Below are positions 16,252 to 24,923 of a stretch of DNA of 64,000 nucleotides, piece after piece. Below the pieces are notes generated by a model. It saw only the letters and a list, made by a program, of their open reading frames with translations. It had not been told where the DNA came from and made no database searches. A program made the translations under genes and the position numbers. This DNA is from JAZDEY01 sp043808325 [NCBI: Candidatus Eiseniibacteriota bacterium] (GTDB taxonomy: Bacteria > Arandabacterota > Arandabacteria > Arandabacterales), in assembly GCA_043808325.1 (NCBI GenBank), contig JAZDEY010000028.1, positions 1 to 64,000 on the forward strand, read 5' to 3'. Position 1 is the stretch's first letter, and every line of letters starts with the position of its first letter.

Positions 16252-17547
16252 ATGAGCCAGCTCTCCTACCGTGCGGCAATCGATTTCCTTTTCAAGCTGG
16301 AAACCTCGGCCATAAAACTCGGGCTTGACAATACTACGAGCCTCCTGGGCGCAATTGGGAATCCCCAGGACAGCTTCGGGAGTGTTCACATCGCCGGCAC
16401 CAACGGCAAGGGCTCGGTGGCCTCGTTCCTCAATTCAATTCTTTTCCACAACGGCCTAACTACCGGGCTCTTCACTTCTCCTCACCTCGTGGACTATCGC
16501 GAGAGGATTAGAAAGGACGGCGTGGCGATCCCTGCCGGGTCGGTCCGCGAGATCGTCTCAATGGTCGCCCCCCACGTCAGACGAATAGGCGCAAGCTACT
16601 TCGAGGCTACCACCGCGGTGGGCTTTGAGTATTTCAAGCGCGAGAAGATCGACCTCGCCGTGGTCGAGGTCGGGATGGGCGGAAGGCTTGACTCCACCAA
16701 CGTGATACGGCCGCTGGCAGCATGCATAACCACGATCGATTACGACCATGAGAAATACCTTGGGAGGACGCTCGCCAGGATCGCAGCCGAGAAGGCGGGC
16801 ATAATAAAGGCGGGTGTCCCGGTCGTCTGCGGCCGCATGCCTCGAAGCGCCTCCCGTACGATACGAAACGTAGCGGCTCGGCGCGGCGCCCGGGTCTTTG
16901 ACGCGGCCGAGTGCACCACCATCAGGCCGCTTGAGGTCGGCCGCAGCGGGTCGACCTTTGAATATCGCGGGCTTGCCGGCAGGCGCACCCTCAGGATCGG
17001 GCTCGGCGGATCGTATCAAATAGCCAATGCCGCGATTGCGGTCCTCGTCGCGGAGGTCCTCAGCGAGACCGGTACGCGGATCACCGCCCGGGCGATTGAG
17101 GAAGGCCTCGAGCACGCCCTCTGGCCCGGAAGACTTCAGGTCCTTAAGCGGAGGCCGCTCGTCATCTGTGACGGCGCGCACAACGTATCGGGCGCACGCG
17201 CGCTAGTCCGATCCCTCGGCGAGATGGGGATCGATCGGACCCTGACCGTGTTCGGCGTCCTCCGCGATAAGAACTGCCGCAACATGCTCGCTGTTCTATC
17301 AAGACCGACAGACCGGTTCGTTTTCACCAAGCCGGATTACCACCGAGCACTCCCCCTGAGCGCGCTGCGTGGCGCCGCCAGGACCCTCGGGCTGCCCTTC
17401 AAGGGTTTTTCCCGGGTCGGCGGTGCTCTTGACTATGCGCTCCAACACTGCGAGGGCCGCCCGGTGGTCGTGTGCGGCTCGCTCTACGTGATTGGTGAGG
17501 CCATGCAGTTTTTCGGTTTCAAACCTCACAATGTTAAGTTATGTTAA
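16252..17547 (+). CDS. folC: Folylpolyglutamate synthase / dihydrofolate synthase
   Basis: A Mur-ligase-family enzyme adding glutamate to dihydropteroate and/or folates. The 431-residue product contains the P-loop HIAGTNGKGSVASF, SPHLVDYRERI, VVEVGMGGRLDSTNV, the DYDHEKYLG motif (usually DHxxxLG) and CDGAHNVSGARALV, where family members have DGAHN. The C-terminal ligase domain is complete. The gene ends 14 nt before the -35 region of the ABC ATPase promoter, so it closes the serS-folC run. Confidence 0.94.
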   Translation: MSQLSYRAAIDFLFKLETSAIKLGLDNTTSLLGAIGNPQDSFGSVHIAGTNGKGSVASFLNSILFHNGLTTGLFTSPHLVDYRERIRKDGVAIPAGSVREIVSMVAPHVRRIGASYFEATTAVGFEYFKREKIDLAVVEVGMGGRLDSTNVIRPLAACITTIDYDHEKYLGRTLARIAAEKAGIIKAGVPVVCGRMPRSASRTIRNVAARRGARVFDAAECTTIRPLEVGRSGSTFEYRGLAGRRTLRIGLGGSYQIANAAIAVLVAEVLSETGTRITARAIEEGLEHALWPGRLQVLKRRPLVICDGAHNVSGARALVRSLGEMGIDRTLTVFGVLRDKNCRNMLAVLSRPTDRFVFTKPDYHRALPLSALRGAARTLGLPFKGFSRVGGALDYALQHCEGRPVVVCGSLYVIGEAMQFFGFKPHNVKLC

Positions 17548-17560
17548 TTCCAATAACGGC

Positions 17561-17589
17561 TTGACACCTCACGGGTCGAAATCTATACT
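17561..17589 (+). promoter_or_regulatory. Promoter of the sugar ABC ATPase
   Basis: TTGACA (17561-17566), 17 bp, TATACT (17584-17589), 20 bp before the ATG. This near-consensus promoter implies a very short leader and strong basal expression. Confidence 0.75.
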
Positions 17590-17609
17590 CGGCTTGCTCG
17601 GAGGCGCAT

Positions 17610-18710
17610 ATGGCTGAAGTGGTTCTCAAGAAAATAAACAAGGAGTTCTCGGGAGGCGTCGTCGCAGTGAAGGATGCCGACCTTGTGGTGGCGGACCGCG
17701 AGTTTGTCGTGCTGGTCGGCCCATCGGGCTGCGGCAAGTCGACCTTCCTGAGGATGATCGCGGGTCTGGAAGAGCCGACTTCGGGTGAGATCTATATCGC
17801 CGGCAGGTTGGTTAACGACGTGCCGCCGAAGGACCGGGACATCGCGATGGTCTTTCAGAACTACGCCCTGTATCCCCACATGACGGTGTTCGACAACATG
17901 GCCTTCGGGCTCAAGCTGCGGAAGTACCCCAAGGAGGAGATCAAGACCCGGGTCAACGAGGCCGCCCAGATCCTTGGGATCGAGACCCTGCTTGACCGCA
18001 AGCCCAAGGCCCTCTCTGGAGGTCAGCGCCAGCGGGTGGCGGTGGGCCGCGCGATCGTGAGGAAACCTAAGGTCTTTCTCTTCGACGAACCTCTTTCCAA
18101 TCTGGACGCCAAGCTTCGGGTACAGATGAGGGCGGAGATATCCAAGCTCCATAATCGGCTCAATGCGACTATCGTATACGTGACTCACGACCAGATCGAA
18201 GCGATGACCATGGGAACCCGTATAGTGGTCCTCAAGGACGGGGCAATTCAACAGGTGGCCGATCCCATGACTCTCTACGATACCCCGGTAAACAAGTTCG
18301 TTGCCGGCTTCATCGGCAGCCCCGCCATGAACTTCATGGAGGGCAGAATCACAAGGGACGGTGGACTTCATTTCGATGAAGGGACCTTCAAGGCGAGGAT
18401 TCCCGCCCAGTTCGAGAAGTCTCTCGCTCCTTATGCGGACAAGCCGATCATCTTCGGTGTCCGGCCGGAGGCGATCCATGAGAGCTCGCCCGGTGAGTCT
18501 CCGGGCGATAAGGTGATGTTCAAGGCCACCGTTGAGGTCGTGGAGCCGATGGGCAACGAGACGATCGTCTATGTTACAACCGGGAAGAGCCCGGCCGTCA
18601 CCCGGCTCACTACCAGGCGAGAGATAAAGCCGAGTTCCGAGATCGCCCTTTTCATAGACATGAGAAGGATTCACTTTTTCGATCCCACGGATGAGAAGAC
18701 TGTGGTTTGA
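17610..18710 (+). CDS. Sugar ABC transporter ATP-binding protein (MsmX/UgpC/MalK type)
   Basis: A 366-residue ATPase that energises carbohydrate importers from the cytoplasmic side. It has Walker A GPSGCGKST, the Q-loop AMVFQNYALYPHMTVFDN, the signature LSGGQRQRVAVGRA, Walker B VFLFDEPLSNLDAKLRV and the switch His in VTHDQ. A C-terminal TOBE/MalK regulatory region (about 240-366) is complete. No permease or binding protein is adjacent. The two MalF/MalG-like permeases and the MalE-like protein at 38258-41390 lack an ATPase of their own, so this gene is their likely motor, as MsmX is in Bacillus. That link is inference. Confidence 0.93.
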   Translation: MAEVVLKKINKEFSGGVVAVKDADLVVADREFVVLVGPSGCGKSTFLRMIAGLEEPTSGEIYIAGRLVNDVPPKDRDIAMVFQNYALYPHMTVFDNMAFGLKLRKYPKEEIKTRVNEAAQILGIETLLDRKPKALSGGQRQRVAVGRAIVRKPKVFLFDEPLSNLDAKLRVQMRAEISKLHNRLNATIVYVTHDQIEAMTMGTRIVVLKDGAIQQVADPMTLYDTPVNKFVAGFIGSPAMNFMEGRITRDGGLHFDEGTFKARIPAQFEKSLAPYADKPIIFGVRPEAIHESSPGESPGDKVMFKATVEVVEPMGNETIVYVTTGKSPAVTRLTTRREIKPSSEIALFIDMRRIHFFDPTDEKTVV

Positions 18711-18772
18711 AGCCGGCCCTTGATAGCAAAGCCTGCCGTCGGTCCCGCCCGGAAAGGATCGTTTCGTTTGCT

Positions 18773-21700
18773 ATGAGGAAAGGCATCGCAGATGTGCTGG
18801 TGAGACTTCTCCCGCTCCTGGCGTTTTTCACCCTGACAGTCCTTCCACTGAGTTCGTCCGGATTCCAGCCGGTCACGGCGGCACTTGCCGGCCCGTTGGC
18901 GGCCCCGATCGCCGATCTGCCTCTCCTATCCCCTGCCGATCCTTCGCCGGCCGCTCCGGAGAAGGAGCGATCCGGGCGGGAGGAATCTGCTCGAGAGCAG
19001 TTTGATATTTCTGCCGACAGGCTTCAGGGAAGCCGGCAAGGCGAAGAGGAGATCGTGGTCCTGGAAGGCAACGTGAGGATAGTCCATGGAACGACTACGG
19101 CAACTGCCGATACCGGGTTCTATTACAAGCAACGAGAGAGGATAAATCTCGCCGGAAGGGTGAGCCTCAGAGAGCAAGATGTCGAGGTGAGGGGCAGCCG
19201 CGCCGAATACCTCAAGCTCGAAAGAACGGTGATTTTCCCAAGCGGCGTCGAATTCCTGGAAGCCGCCTCCCGGCTTACGGCCGATCGGGGTACTTATGAC
19301 ATCGCGGCCGACAGCCTCAATGTGGACGGCAACGTCACCTACTCCGAGGGTATGAGGTCGATTGCCGCCGACAAGATCACCTACGTCCGGCCCAGGGGCC
19401 TGGTCTCCGCCTGGGGCAACGTTGTAATTGAGGACAGGAATGCCGGCGCCGTCGTGAGGGCGGGTGAAGCTACCTACCTGCGCGACACCGGATTCGGCAT
19501 GGCGCGCAAGAACCCGGTGCTGGAGATACTTGCCCGTGAAGGACGCCAGCCCCTCTCTGTGAGTGCGGATTCCATGGAGCTCTACGCCGACGAGAAGAAG
19601 GCCATCGCTCTGGGCGATGTCGGAATCGTGAGAGGCAAGGCCAGCGGCCACGGTGGGCGCGCGGTTTTCCTCGATCTTGAAGACCAATCGATCCTCACTG
19701 AGAAGCCGACGATGGTCCAGGGTGAGAGCTCGCTCTCGGGGGACAGCATCACGATCTATAGCAAGGACCAGGAAATCTCCCAAGTGGTCGTCTCCGGCGC
19801 CGCGAAGTGCATCTACCAGCCCGACAAGGGGGAACGCAGCGAACTCGCCGGCCGCGGGATCGTCCTCGACTTCGGCCAAGGCGAGATCTCGGAGATGCAC
19901 ATAATCGGCGATGCGAGTGGCATCTTCCTGCCGTCGCGCGAGGATACCGCCTCCTCGAGGAATGAAGTACGCGGCAGTTCGATGGTGCTGGATTTCAAGA
20001 ACGGCCGGGCCATAAGTGCTAAGGTGGCGGGCGGAGTCCACGGACTTTACACGATAGCGGCAGCGGATACCGGAGAGGCCGTCACTGGCTTGACCGGCCA
20101 GGCACCGCGCCCGGGGGCCGTCGAGGGGGCATCGACGGGCGACGTGGTCTATGAATCGGATAGCCTCCGTTATGACGTTCCTCAAGCCCTCATGTATCTC
20201 GAGGGCAAAGCGAGCATAAGCTACCTCGGCATGAAGCTCTACTCCGAGGCGATAGAGTACAACTCGAGAACCTACAACCTTTACGCCGCTGTGGACCCCG
20301 TGCTCTGGGAGGGTGAGGACAAGATAACCGGAAGCGCGATGTCATATAACCTCAAGACCAAGCGTGGGGCGGTCGTCGCCGGCAGAACCCGCTTTGAGAA
20401 GGGCCTCTATACGGGCAGACTGATACGTAAGACCGGCGCGACCACCTTGAACGTCACGGACGGCACGTACACCACCTGTAATTACCTGGATCCGCATTAT
20501 TCGTTCACTAGCTCGAGGATGAAGCTTTACCTTGACGACAAAGTGGTAGCCAAGCCGGTCGTCTTGAGAGTGCGCAACGTTCCGATATTCGCTCTGCCCT
20601 TCTATATGTTTCCGATAAAGCGAGGACGCCATTCTGGCATACTGATCCCCCGGATCGAGCTCGGTTTCGACCAGGCCAAGGGAAGGTTCATTAGAAACGC
20701 GGGCTATTACTGGGCGCCCAATGATTACTTCGATGTGACAGCGTGGGGAGATTACTACGAGAAATCGCGGTGGGTCGGTCACGCGGAGACCCGTTACAAC
20801 GTTCGCTACCTCCTCGGCGGCTCCTTCGAGGGCTCGTTCACCCGGAACGTTGAGGCCGATAACTCGCGGTGGGACCTTTCCGGCAGGCACAGCCAGACGG
20901 TCGGCGAAAACGGCAGGCTGGCGGTGCACGCCGATTTCGTCAGCGACAAGGGCTACCGCCGGGATACCAGCGATGATCTTGAGAAAGCTCTGAGGAGGGT
21001 TCTCGAATCCGATCTGTCGTATTCTCGCAGCTGGCAAGGGGCGAGCCTGAATCTTGCTGCCGAACGGCGGCAGAATCTTGATACCGACGAGACCGCCATG
21101 AAGCTGCCCACCGTAAGCTTCCTGCTTACTCGCAAGACCCTGTTCGCGCCCACCGAGGGCACAGGGGGCTGGCACAAGGGCACTTATATCTCGACCAGCT
21201 CCAATTACTCAAGCTCCGTCAACGAGACTTCGACCGACCGGAAAACCAGGCAGGCGGGCAGCGTCAATGTCAACCTGGACTCGGACCTGAGTCTCAAGGG
21301 AATGTCCCAGAGCGTAAGGTCCCGTCTGGTCTTGACCGGTGAGCGCAAGGACATGAGCGAGTGGTGTAGCGGCTGCGTTGGGGGGAGGAATATCAACGCC
21401 GCCGCCGACTGGAAGACCGACCTGGTGGCCAAACTCAATCCGTTTGGATTCCTCAATCTGAATCCCTCAATTACGGCCTCGGCCACGCTTTATAACCAGG
21501 ACAAGGCCGGGAAAAAGTATCCTGTGAGACTGCTCTATTGGGGCGGCTTCGATTCGCGGGTGACCCTCTACAGGACCTACTTCCCGAGAATAGGCCCGCT
21601 GGCGGCCCTCCGACACGTTATCACGCCTGCCGTAGGCTTTACGCATCGCCCCGATTTTTCTAGATACAGCGGCAAATTCTATCCGCTCGCCGGAGTCTCA

Positions 21701-22414
21701 ACCGAGGTGGGCAAGTCCACGGTCATGAGCCTCGCTCTGAGTAACCGGTTTCAGGCCAAGCTGGGAAGCGGCGCCGACGTCAGGAAGGTAGACGATCTCT
21801 TCTCCCTCAATACCTCGACCACCTATGACTTCCTCTACAAGGACAAGGGTCAGCCGACGCCGCTCTCGATGATAAGGAGCAACCTGAGATTCTACCCTTC
21901 CAGGTACGCCACTTTCGACGTCGACGTCTCACACGAACCGGTGCATCTCTCGCTCAAGTCCCTGGATCTCCAAACCACTTTCTCCTACGACGGAAAGACT
22001 CCGCTTCCGCCGGGTTTCATCGAGCCGCCGCCTCCGGACGAACCCAGGGTTCTTGAGGAAGGGGTTGGGGCGCCCGATCCCTCATCGCCGACAGCCGGTC
22101 CGTGGCGGGTCAACGTGGCCTATCGGTATACCAAGGCCTTCGACGGCGGCAAGGACAGCTACTGGATTGAGTTTATGACCGGTTTTTGCCTCACGCGGAA
22201 CTGGCGGATCGAATATAGCGGGCGCTTCGATCTTTCCGGCAAGCAAACAGTCTACCAGGAATACTCGATCTATCGGGACCTTCACTGCTGGGAAGCCCGG
22301 TTCGTTCGCAGATACTCGGACGGCGACTGGGAATACTACTTCCGACTCAACATAAAGGCTCACCCCGACATCTATGCCGAGAGGGGCCTGAGAGCTCTCT
22401 ACCGGGCATACTGA
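18773..22414 (+). CDS. lptD: LPS-assembly protein LptD (OstA/LptA-domain plus barrel)
   Basis: The outer-membrane LPS translocon. The 1213-residue protein has a signal peptide (about 1-32), a Pro/Ala-rich linker, and then a very long series of LptA/OstA-type beta-jellyroll segments (about 75-550). These show repeated D-x-x-x-Y motifs such as VVLEGNVRIVHGTTTATAD and AIALGDVGIVRG. The LptD barrel follows with the conserved start VLRVRNVPIFALPFYMFPI then RHSGILIPRIELG, and many aromatic beta strands to the C-terminus. It is longer than E. coli LptD (about 780), mostly in the periplasmic jellyroll, so an LptA function may be fused in. The start at ATG 18773 is preferred over 18707, which lacks a signal peptide at its N-terminus. 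Confidence 0.87.
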   Translation: MRKGIADVLVRLLPLLAFFTLTVLPLSSSGFQPVTAALAGPLAAPIADLPLLSPADPSPAAPEKERSGREESAREQFDISADRLQGSRQGEEEIVVLEGNVRIVHGTTTATADTGFYYKQRERINLAGRVSLREQDVEVRGSRAEYLKLERTVIFPSGVEFLEAASRLTADRGTYDIAADSLNVDGNVTYSEGMRSIAADKITYVRPRGLVSAWGNVVIEDRNAGAVVRAGEATYLRDTGFGMARKNPVLEILAREGRQPLSVSADSMELYADEKKAIALGDVGIVRGKASGHGGRAVFLDLEDQSILTEKPTMVQGESSLSGDSITIYSKDQEISQVVVSGAAKCIYQPDKGERSELAGRGIVLDFGQGEISEMHIIGDASGIFLPSREDTASSRNEVRGSSMVLDFKNGRAISAKVAGGVHGLYTIAAADTGEAVTGLTGQAPRPGAVEGASTGDVVYESDSLRYDVPQALMYLEGKASISYLGMKLYSEAIEYNSRTYNLYAAVDPVLWEGEDKITGSAMSYNLKTKRGAVVAGRTRFEKGLYTGRLIRKTGATTLNVTDGTYTTCNYLDPHYSFTSSRMKLYLDDKVVAKPVVLRVRNVPIFALPFYMFPIKRGRHSGILIPRIELGFDQAKGRFIRNAGYYWAPNDYFDVTAWGDYYEKSRWVGHAETRYNVRYLLGGSFEGSFTRNVEADNSRWDLSGRHSQTVGENGRLAVHADFVSDKGYRRDTSDDLEKALRRVLESDLSYSRSWQGASLNLAAERRQNLDTDETAMKLPTVSFLLTRKTLFAPTEGTGGWHKGTYISTSSNYSSSVNETSTDRKTRQAGSVNVNLDSDLSLKGMSQSVRSRLVLTGERKDMSEWCSGCVGGRNINAAADWKTDLVAKLNPFGFLNLNPSITASATLYNQDKAGKKYPVRLLYWGGFDSRVTLYRTYFPRIGPLAALRHVITPAVGFTHRPDFSRYSGKFYPLAGVSTEVGKSTVMSLALSNRFQAKLGSGADVRKVDDLFSLNTSTTYDFLYKDKGQPTPLSMIRSNLRFYPSRYATFDVDVSHEPVHLSLKSLDLQTTFSYDGKTPLPPGFIEPPPPDEPRVLEEGVGAPDPSSPTAGPWRVNVAYRYTKAFDGGKDSYWIEFMTGFCLTRNWRIEYSGRFDLSGKQTVYQEYSIYRDLHCWEARFVRRYSDGDWEYYFRLNIKAHPDIYAERGLRALYRAY

Positions 22415-22428
22415 TCGTCCTTTATCGA

Positions 22429-22458
22429 TTGACAGCTGGGCCTCCTTGACCATAGGCT
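22429..22458 (+). promoter_or_regulatory. Promoter of the HU gene at 22507
   Basis: TTGACA (22429-22434), 18 bp, TAGGCT (22453-22458), followed by a leader of about 45 nt and the ribosome binding site AAGGAGG. Confidence 0.6.
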
Positions 22459-22506
22459 CCCATTGGTAGGCTTTCGCAGTGGGAGCCGAGGTAAGGAGGT
22501 GGCAAG

Positions 22507-22800
22507 ATGAACAAACAGGAGCTCGTCGATGCTGTTGCCCAGAAGGCGAAGCTCACTCCAGCTCAGGCCAGGAAGGCTGTGGACGCAATCTTCAGTCCTG
22601 ATCCCGCAAAAGGTTTGATAGCCTCCACATTGAGCTCAGGCGGTAAGGTCTCGATCGCCAGATTCGGCACCTTCGAGGTCCGGCAGCGCAAGGCCCGGAC
22701 CGGACGGAATCCCAAGACCGGCGAGATGATCCAGATCCAGGCACGCAAGCACCCCGGATTTCATCCCGGCAAAACCCTCAAAGAAAGGGTTAACCGATAG
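22507..22800 (+). CDS. HU-family DNA-binding protein
   Basis: A 97-residue histone-like protein that bends DNA as a dimer. It shows the HU layout: MNKQELVDAVAQKAKL, then GGKVSIARFGTFEVRQRKARTGRNPKTGE with the DNA-intercalating Pro, and a basic C-terminus. An insertion (SPDPAKGL) lengthens the helical body compared with the usual 90 residues. It is one of three HU/IHF genes in the window. Confidence 0.93.
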   Translation: MNKQELVDAVAQKAKLTPAQARKAVDAIFSPDPAKGLIASTLSSGGKVSIARFGTFEVRQRKARTGRNPKTGEMIQIQARKHPGFHPGKTLKERVNR

Positions 22801-22896
22801 GGCCTGGGTTCGTTATATTTGGCTGGAACAAAGCCCCTTGGGGGGTGTTGCATACTCTAAGAGATCGTTCTGAGGCATTCTTTTTTGGGGTGGACT

Positions 22897-23895
22897 ATGT
22901 CGCGACTGATTCTTTTAATTCTTGCGCCGTGTCTGGCTGTTGCGGCAGGCGCGAACGGGGCGATCCTCGTCGATAGGTCAGAGGTCGATCTGGGATTCGT
23001 CTACCGCGACCAGCCCCAGCGGATGACCTTCAACATGGAGAACACGTCCGGCGACAGCCTCCACGTCGTCTCCATTGAGCCTTCCTGTGACTGCACGACC
23101 GCTCAGGTTGTGCCCGAGGTGATCCCCCCTCGTGGTAAGGGGGAAGTGGTTGTCTTTTTTGATCCCATGGGCTATGAGGGCCGGGGCAAGGTGAAGGAAA
23201 GCGTACGGCTCTTCACCACCGACAAGAAGAATCCCGAGATCCTGCTCACTTTCGCCATTGAGGTAGGGATCGGTCCTGAGCCGGAGCCGCGGTCTCTCGC
23301 CTTTGGGCAAGTTGCCAAGGGGGAGGCGGATACTCTCAAGCTTCTCATTCGCCCTGGAAAGGCTGTGGGTGCAGCCGGGGCTGACCCCATGCGCGTGCTG
23401 GGCGTCCGTAGCGACAACGAGCGCGTTGCCGTAAAGGAGATCGGAAGGACCGGCGACCTCGCCGACCAGTTCGAGGTGGTCGTCACCAACAAGGCAGGAG
23501 GCGGACATCTCTCCGGTTTTGTGACCCTGGAGACCTCGGATAATCTTAAAAGGGAGATCCGCATCCCTGTGACGGCGAGCCTTTTGGGCAGCATTGCAGC
23601 CCAACCTGATGCGATCGCCTTTGGCCCCACGTTGCCGGGAGACTATATTGCACAGACCGTCAGGGTCTTTGCCGCCGGGAATCTCAAGTTCAAGATTGAG
23701 AGCGTGACCTCCTCGATTGGCCATCTTGCCTTTGAGGTGAGTCCCTCGGCCCAGGGCGGCTACGAAATCAAAACCAAGATCAAGCAAGGCGCTCCTTCGG
23801 GGCGGGTGATGGGAAACATCAGGATAGAGACCGACCGGCCCGATGAACCTCCGCTTGACATAAGGGTCACGGGGCACGTGAGGAGCGTTAGGTGA
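22897..23895 (+). CDS. Exported DUF1573-domain protein
   Basis: A 332-residue secreted or periplasmic protein with a signal peptide (about 1-22). The DUF1573 domain (about 28-120) contains the family hallmark CDCT (C64, C66) in IEPSCDCTTAQVVPEVIPPRG. Two further Ig-like sandwich domains follow. DUF1573 proteins have no settled biochemical function but sit beside thiol-redox or cytochrome genes in many genomes. The gene overlaps the rhodanese-like gene by 4 nt (stop TGA within GTGA), so they are translationally coupled. It opens the redox cluster that ends at 27310. ATG 22897 is preferred to the upstream TTG. Confidence 0.82.
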   Translation: MSRLILLILAPCLAVAAGANGAILVDRSEVDLGFVYRDQPQRMTFNMENTSGDSLHVVSIEPSCDCTTAQVVPEVIPPRGKGEVVVFFDPMGYEGRGKVKESVRLFTTDKKNPEILLTFAIEVGIGPEPEPRSLAFGQVAKGEADTLKLLIRPGKAVGAAGADPMRVLGVRSDNERVAVKEIGRTGDLADQFEVVVTNKAGGGHLSGFVTLETSDNLKREIRIPVTASLLGSIAAQPDAIAFGPTLPGDYIAQTVRVFAAGNLKFKIESVTSSIGHLAFEVSPSAQGGYEIKTKIKQGAPSGRVMGNIRIETDRPDEPPLDIRVTGHVRSVR

Positions 23896-24365
23896 GAAGC
23901 ATCCTCGTCAGGGCCGCAAAGGAGGCCGTCGTTGTCCTCGTTGTCTCATCTGTGGTCGGCGTGGCCGTGAACTACGTGAGAAAAGACGGGATCGCTTTTG
24001 TTGCAGGGGCCGAGACTTTCAGGTGCAAGACCAAGGCTGAATTCATAGCGCCTGAAGATGCCGCGAAGCTTTATGGCGAGGGTAAGGCCTTCTTTATTGA
24101 CGCCAGGGATGCCGGCCTATTTGAGAGAGAGCGCATCGAGGGGGCGATCAATGCTTCTCCATCCGAGAGCGCTGTCGACAGCCTCTTCTGGATGGCCGCC
24201 GCCGATCCCAATGTGATAGCCTACGCGTCCCGGGAGAGCCAGAGGCAGGCATGCACGCTCGCCGATCTGTTGCTCGGGGCCGGATTCAGGAAGGTGTTCG
24301 TTCTGGTGGGCGGCCTGGACGTCTGGAAAGCCAAGGGGTTCCCGGTGGAGGGCCGAGCGGAGTGA
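23892..24365 (+). CDS. Membrane-anchored rhodanese-like protein lacking the catalytic cysteine
   Basis: A 157-residue protein with an N-terminal membrane anchor (about 8-26) and a rhodanese domain (about 48-155): FFIDARDAGLFERERIEGAIN is the classical start and GFRKVFVLVGGLDVWKAKGFPVE the classical end. Where active rhodaneses have a Cys after the central strand (YC...), this protein has YASRESQRQACTLA, so only a displaced Cys remains. It may bind or present sulfur or selenium species, or be purely structural. The start GTG overlaps the upstream stop, and MauE/DoxX-like follows 6 nt later. Confidence 0.83.
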   Translation: MRSILVRAAKEAVVVLVVSSVVGVAVNYVRKDGIAFVAGAETFRCKTKAEFIAPEDAAKLYGEGKAFFIDARDAGLFERERIEGAINASPSESAVDSLFWMAAADPNVIAYASRESQRQACTLADLLLGAGFRKVFVLVGGLDVWKAKGFPVEGRAE

Positions 24366-24371
24366 CCGAGC

Positions 24372-24815
24372 ATGTTTAGCAGGGTTCTCTCAAATCGATA
24401 CCTGATCCTCGGGTTGAGGCTCGTGCTTGGGGGGCTTTTCATATGGGCTTCGCTCTATAAGATTTCCCATCCTGCGGAATTCGCCGAGAACATATACAAC
24501 TACCGGATGCTGCCCGCCGAGCTCGTGAATCTGATGGCTATCGTGATGCCGTGGCTTGAACTGATCTGCGGGACTCTGATAATCCTCGGCCCGATGATCC
24601 GGGGGAGTGCGCTGCTGGTGAGTCTTATGCTGGGGATATTCATCATAGCATTGTCAGGTGCGATCGCCCGGGGACTGGACATTACGTGCGGTTGCTTTGG
24701 GGGAGGTGGGCGTCCCGTCGCCCTAGAGACTCTGCTTGAAGATATTCCGATGCTGATTGCTGCCGTGATAATCGTTGTGTTGGGGCGTCCGTCGCCGGCA
24801 ACCGGGCGGTGGTGA
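24372..24815 (+). CDS. MauE/DoxX-family membrane protein
   Basis: A 147-residue protein with four transmembrane helices and the MauE/DoxX pattern: RLVLGGLFIWASLYKI, AENIYNYRMLP, and a conserved cysteine pair in ITCGCFGGGG. MauE-type proteins are thought to relay electrons or disulphides across the membrane (known for methylamine dehydrogenase maturation). Position inside a cluster of periplasmic redox proteins supports a role as the membrane thiol or electron shuttle here. Homologues fused to rhodanese-like partners are common. The role is inference. Confidence 0.8.
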   Translation: MFSRVLSNRYLILGLRLVLGGLFIWASLYKISHPAEFAENIYNYRMLPAELVNLMAIVMPWLELICGTLIILGPMIRGSALLVSLMLGIFIIALSGAIARGLDITCGCFGGGGRPVALETLLEDIPMLIAAVIIVVLGRPSPATGRW

Positions 24816-24858
24816 GCGCGGCGTGGATGTGGCAGGCTATAGCGGTGGTCAGCCCGGA

Positions 24859-24887
24859 TTGACATGGGGTCGGGGTTTTGTTAGAAT
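24859..24887 (+). promoter_or_regulatory. Promoter of the selenoprotein pair
   Basis: TTGACA (24859-24864), 17 bp, TAGAAT (24882-24887), 37 bp before the start codon. It allows the cytochrome, CXXC peptide and NapH-like genes to be expressed apart from the DUF1573-rhodanese-MauE genes. Confidence 0.7.
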
Positions 24888-24923
24888 TCAGGGTGTCAGA
24901 CTAACCATCTATGGAGGATGAGG

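Noticed and set aside
17583-18674. 363-codon minus-strand frame opposite the ABC ATPase
   Set aside because: Mirror of a conserved ATPase gene; composition is of shadow type.
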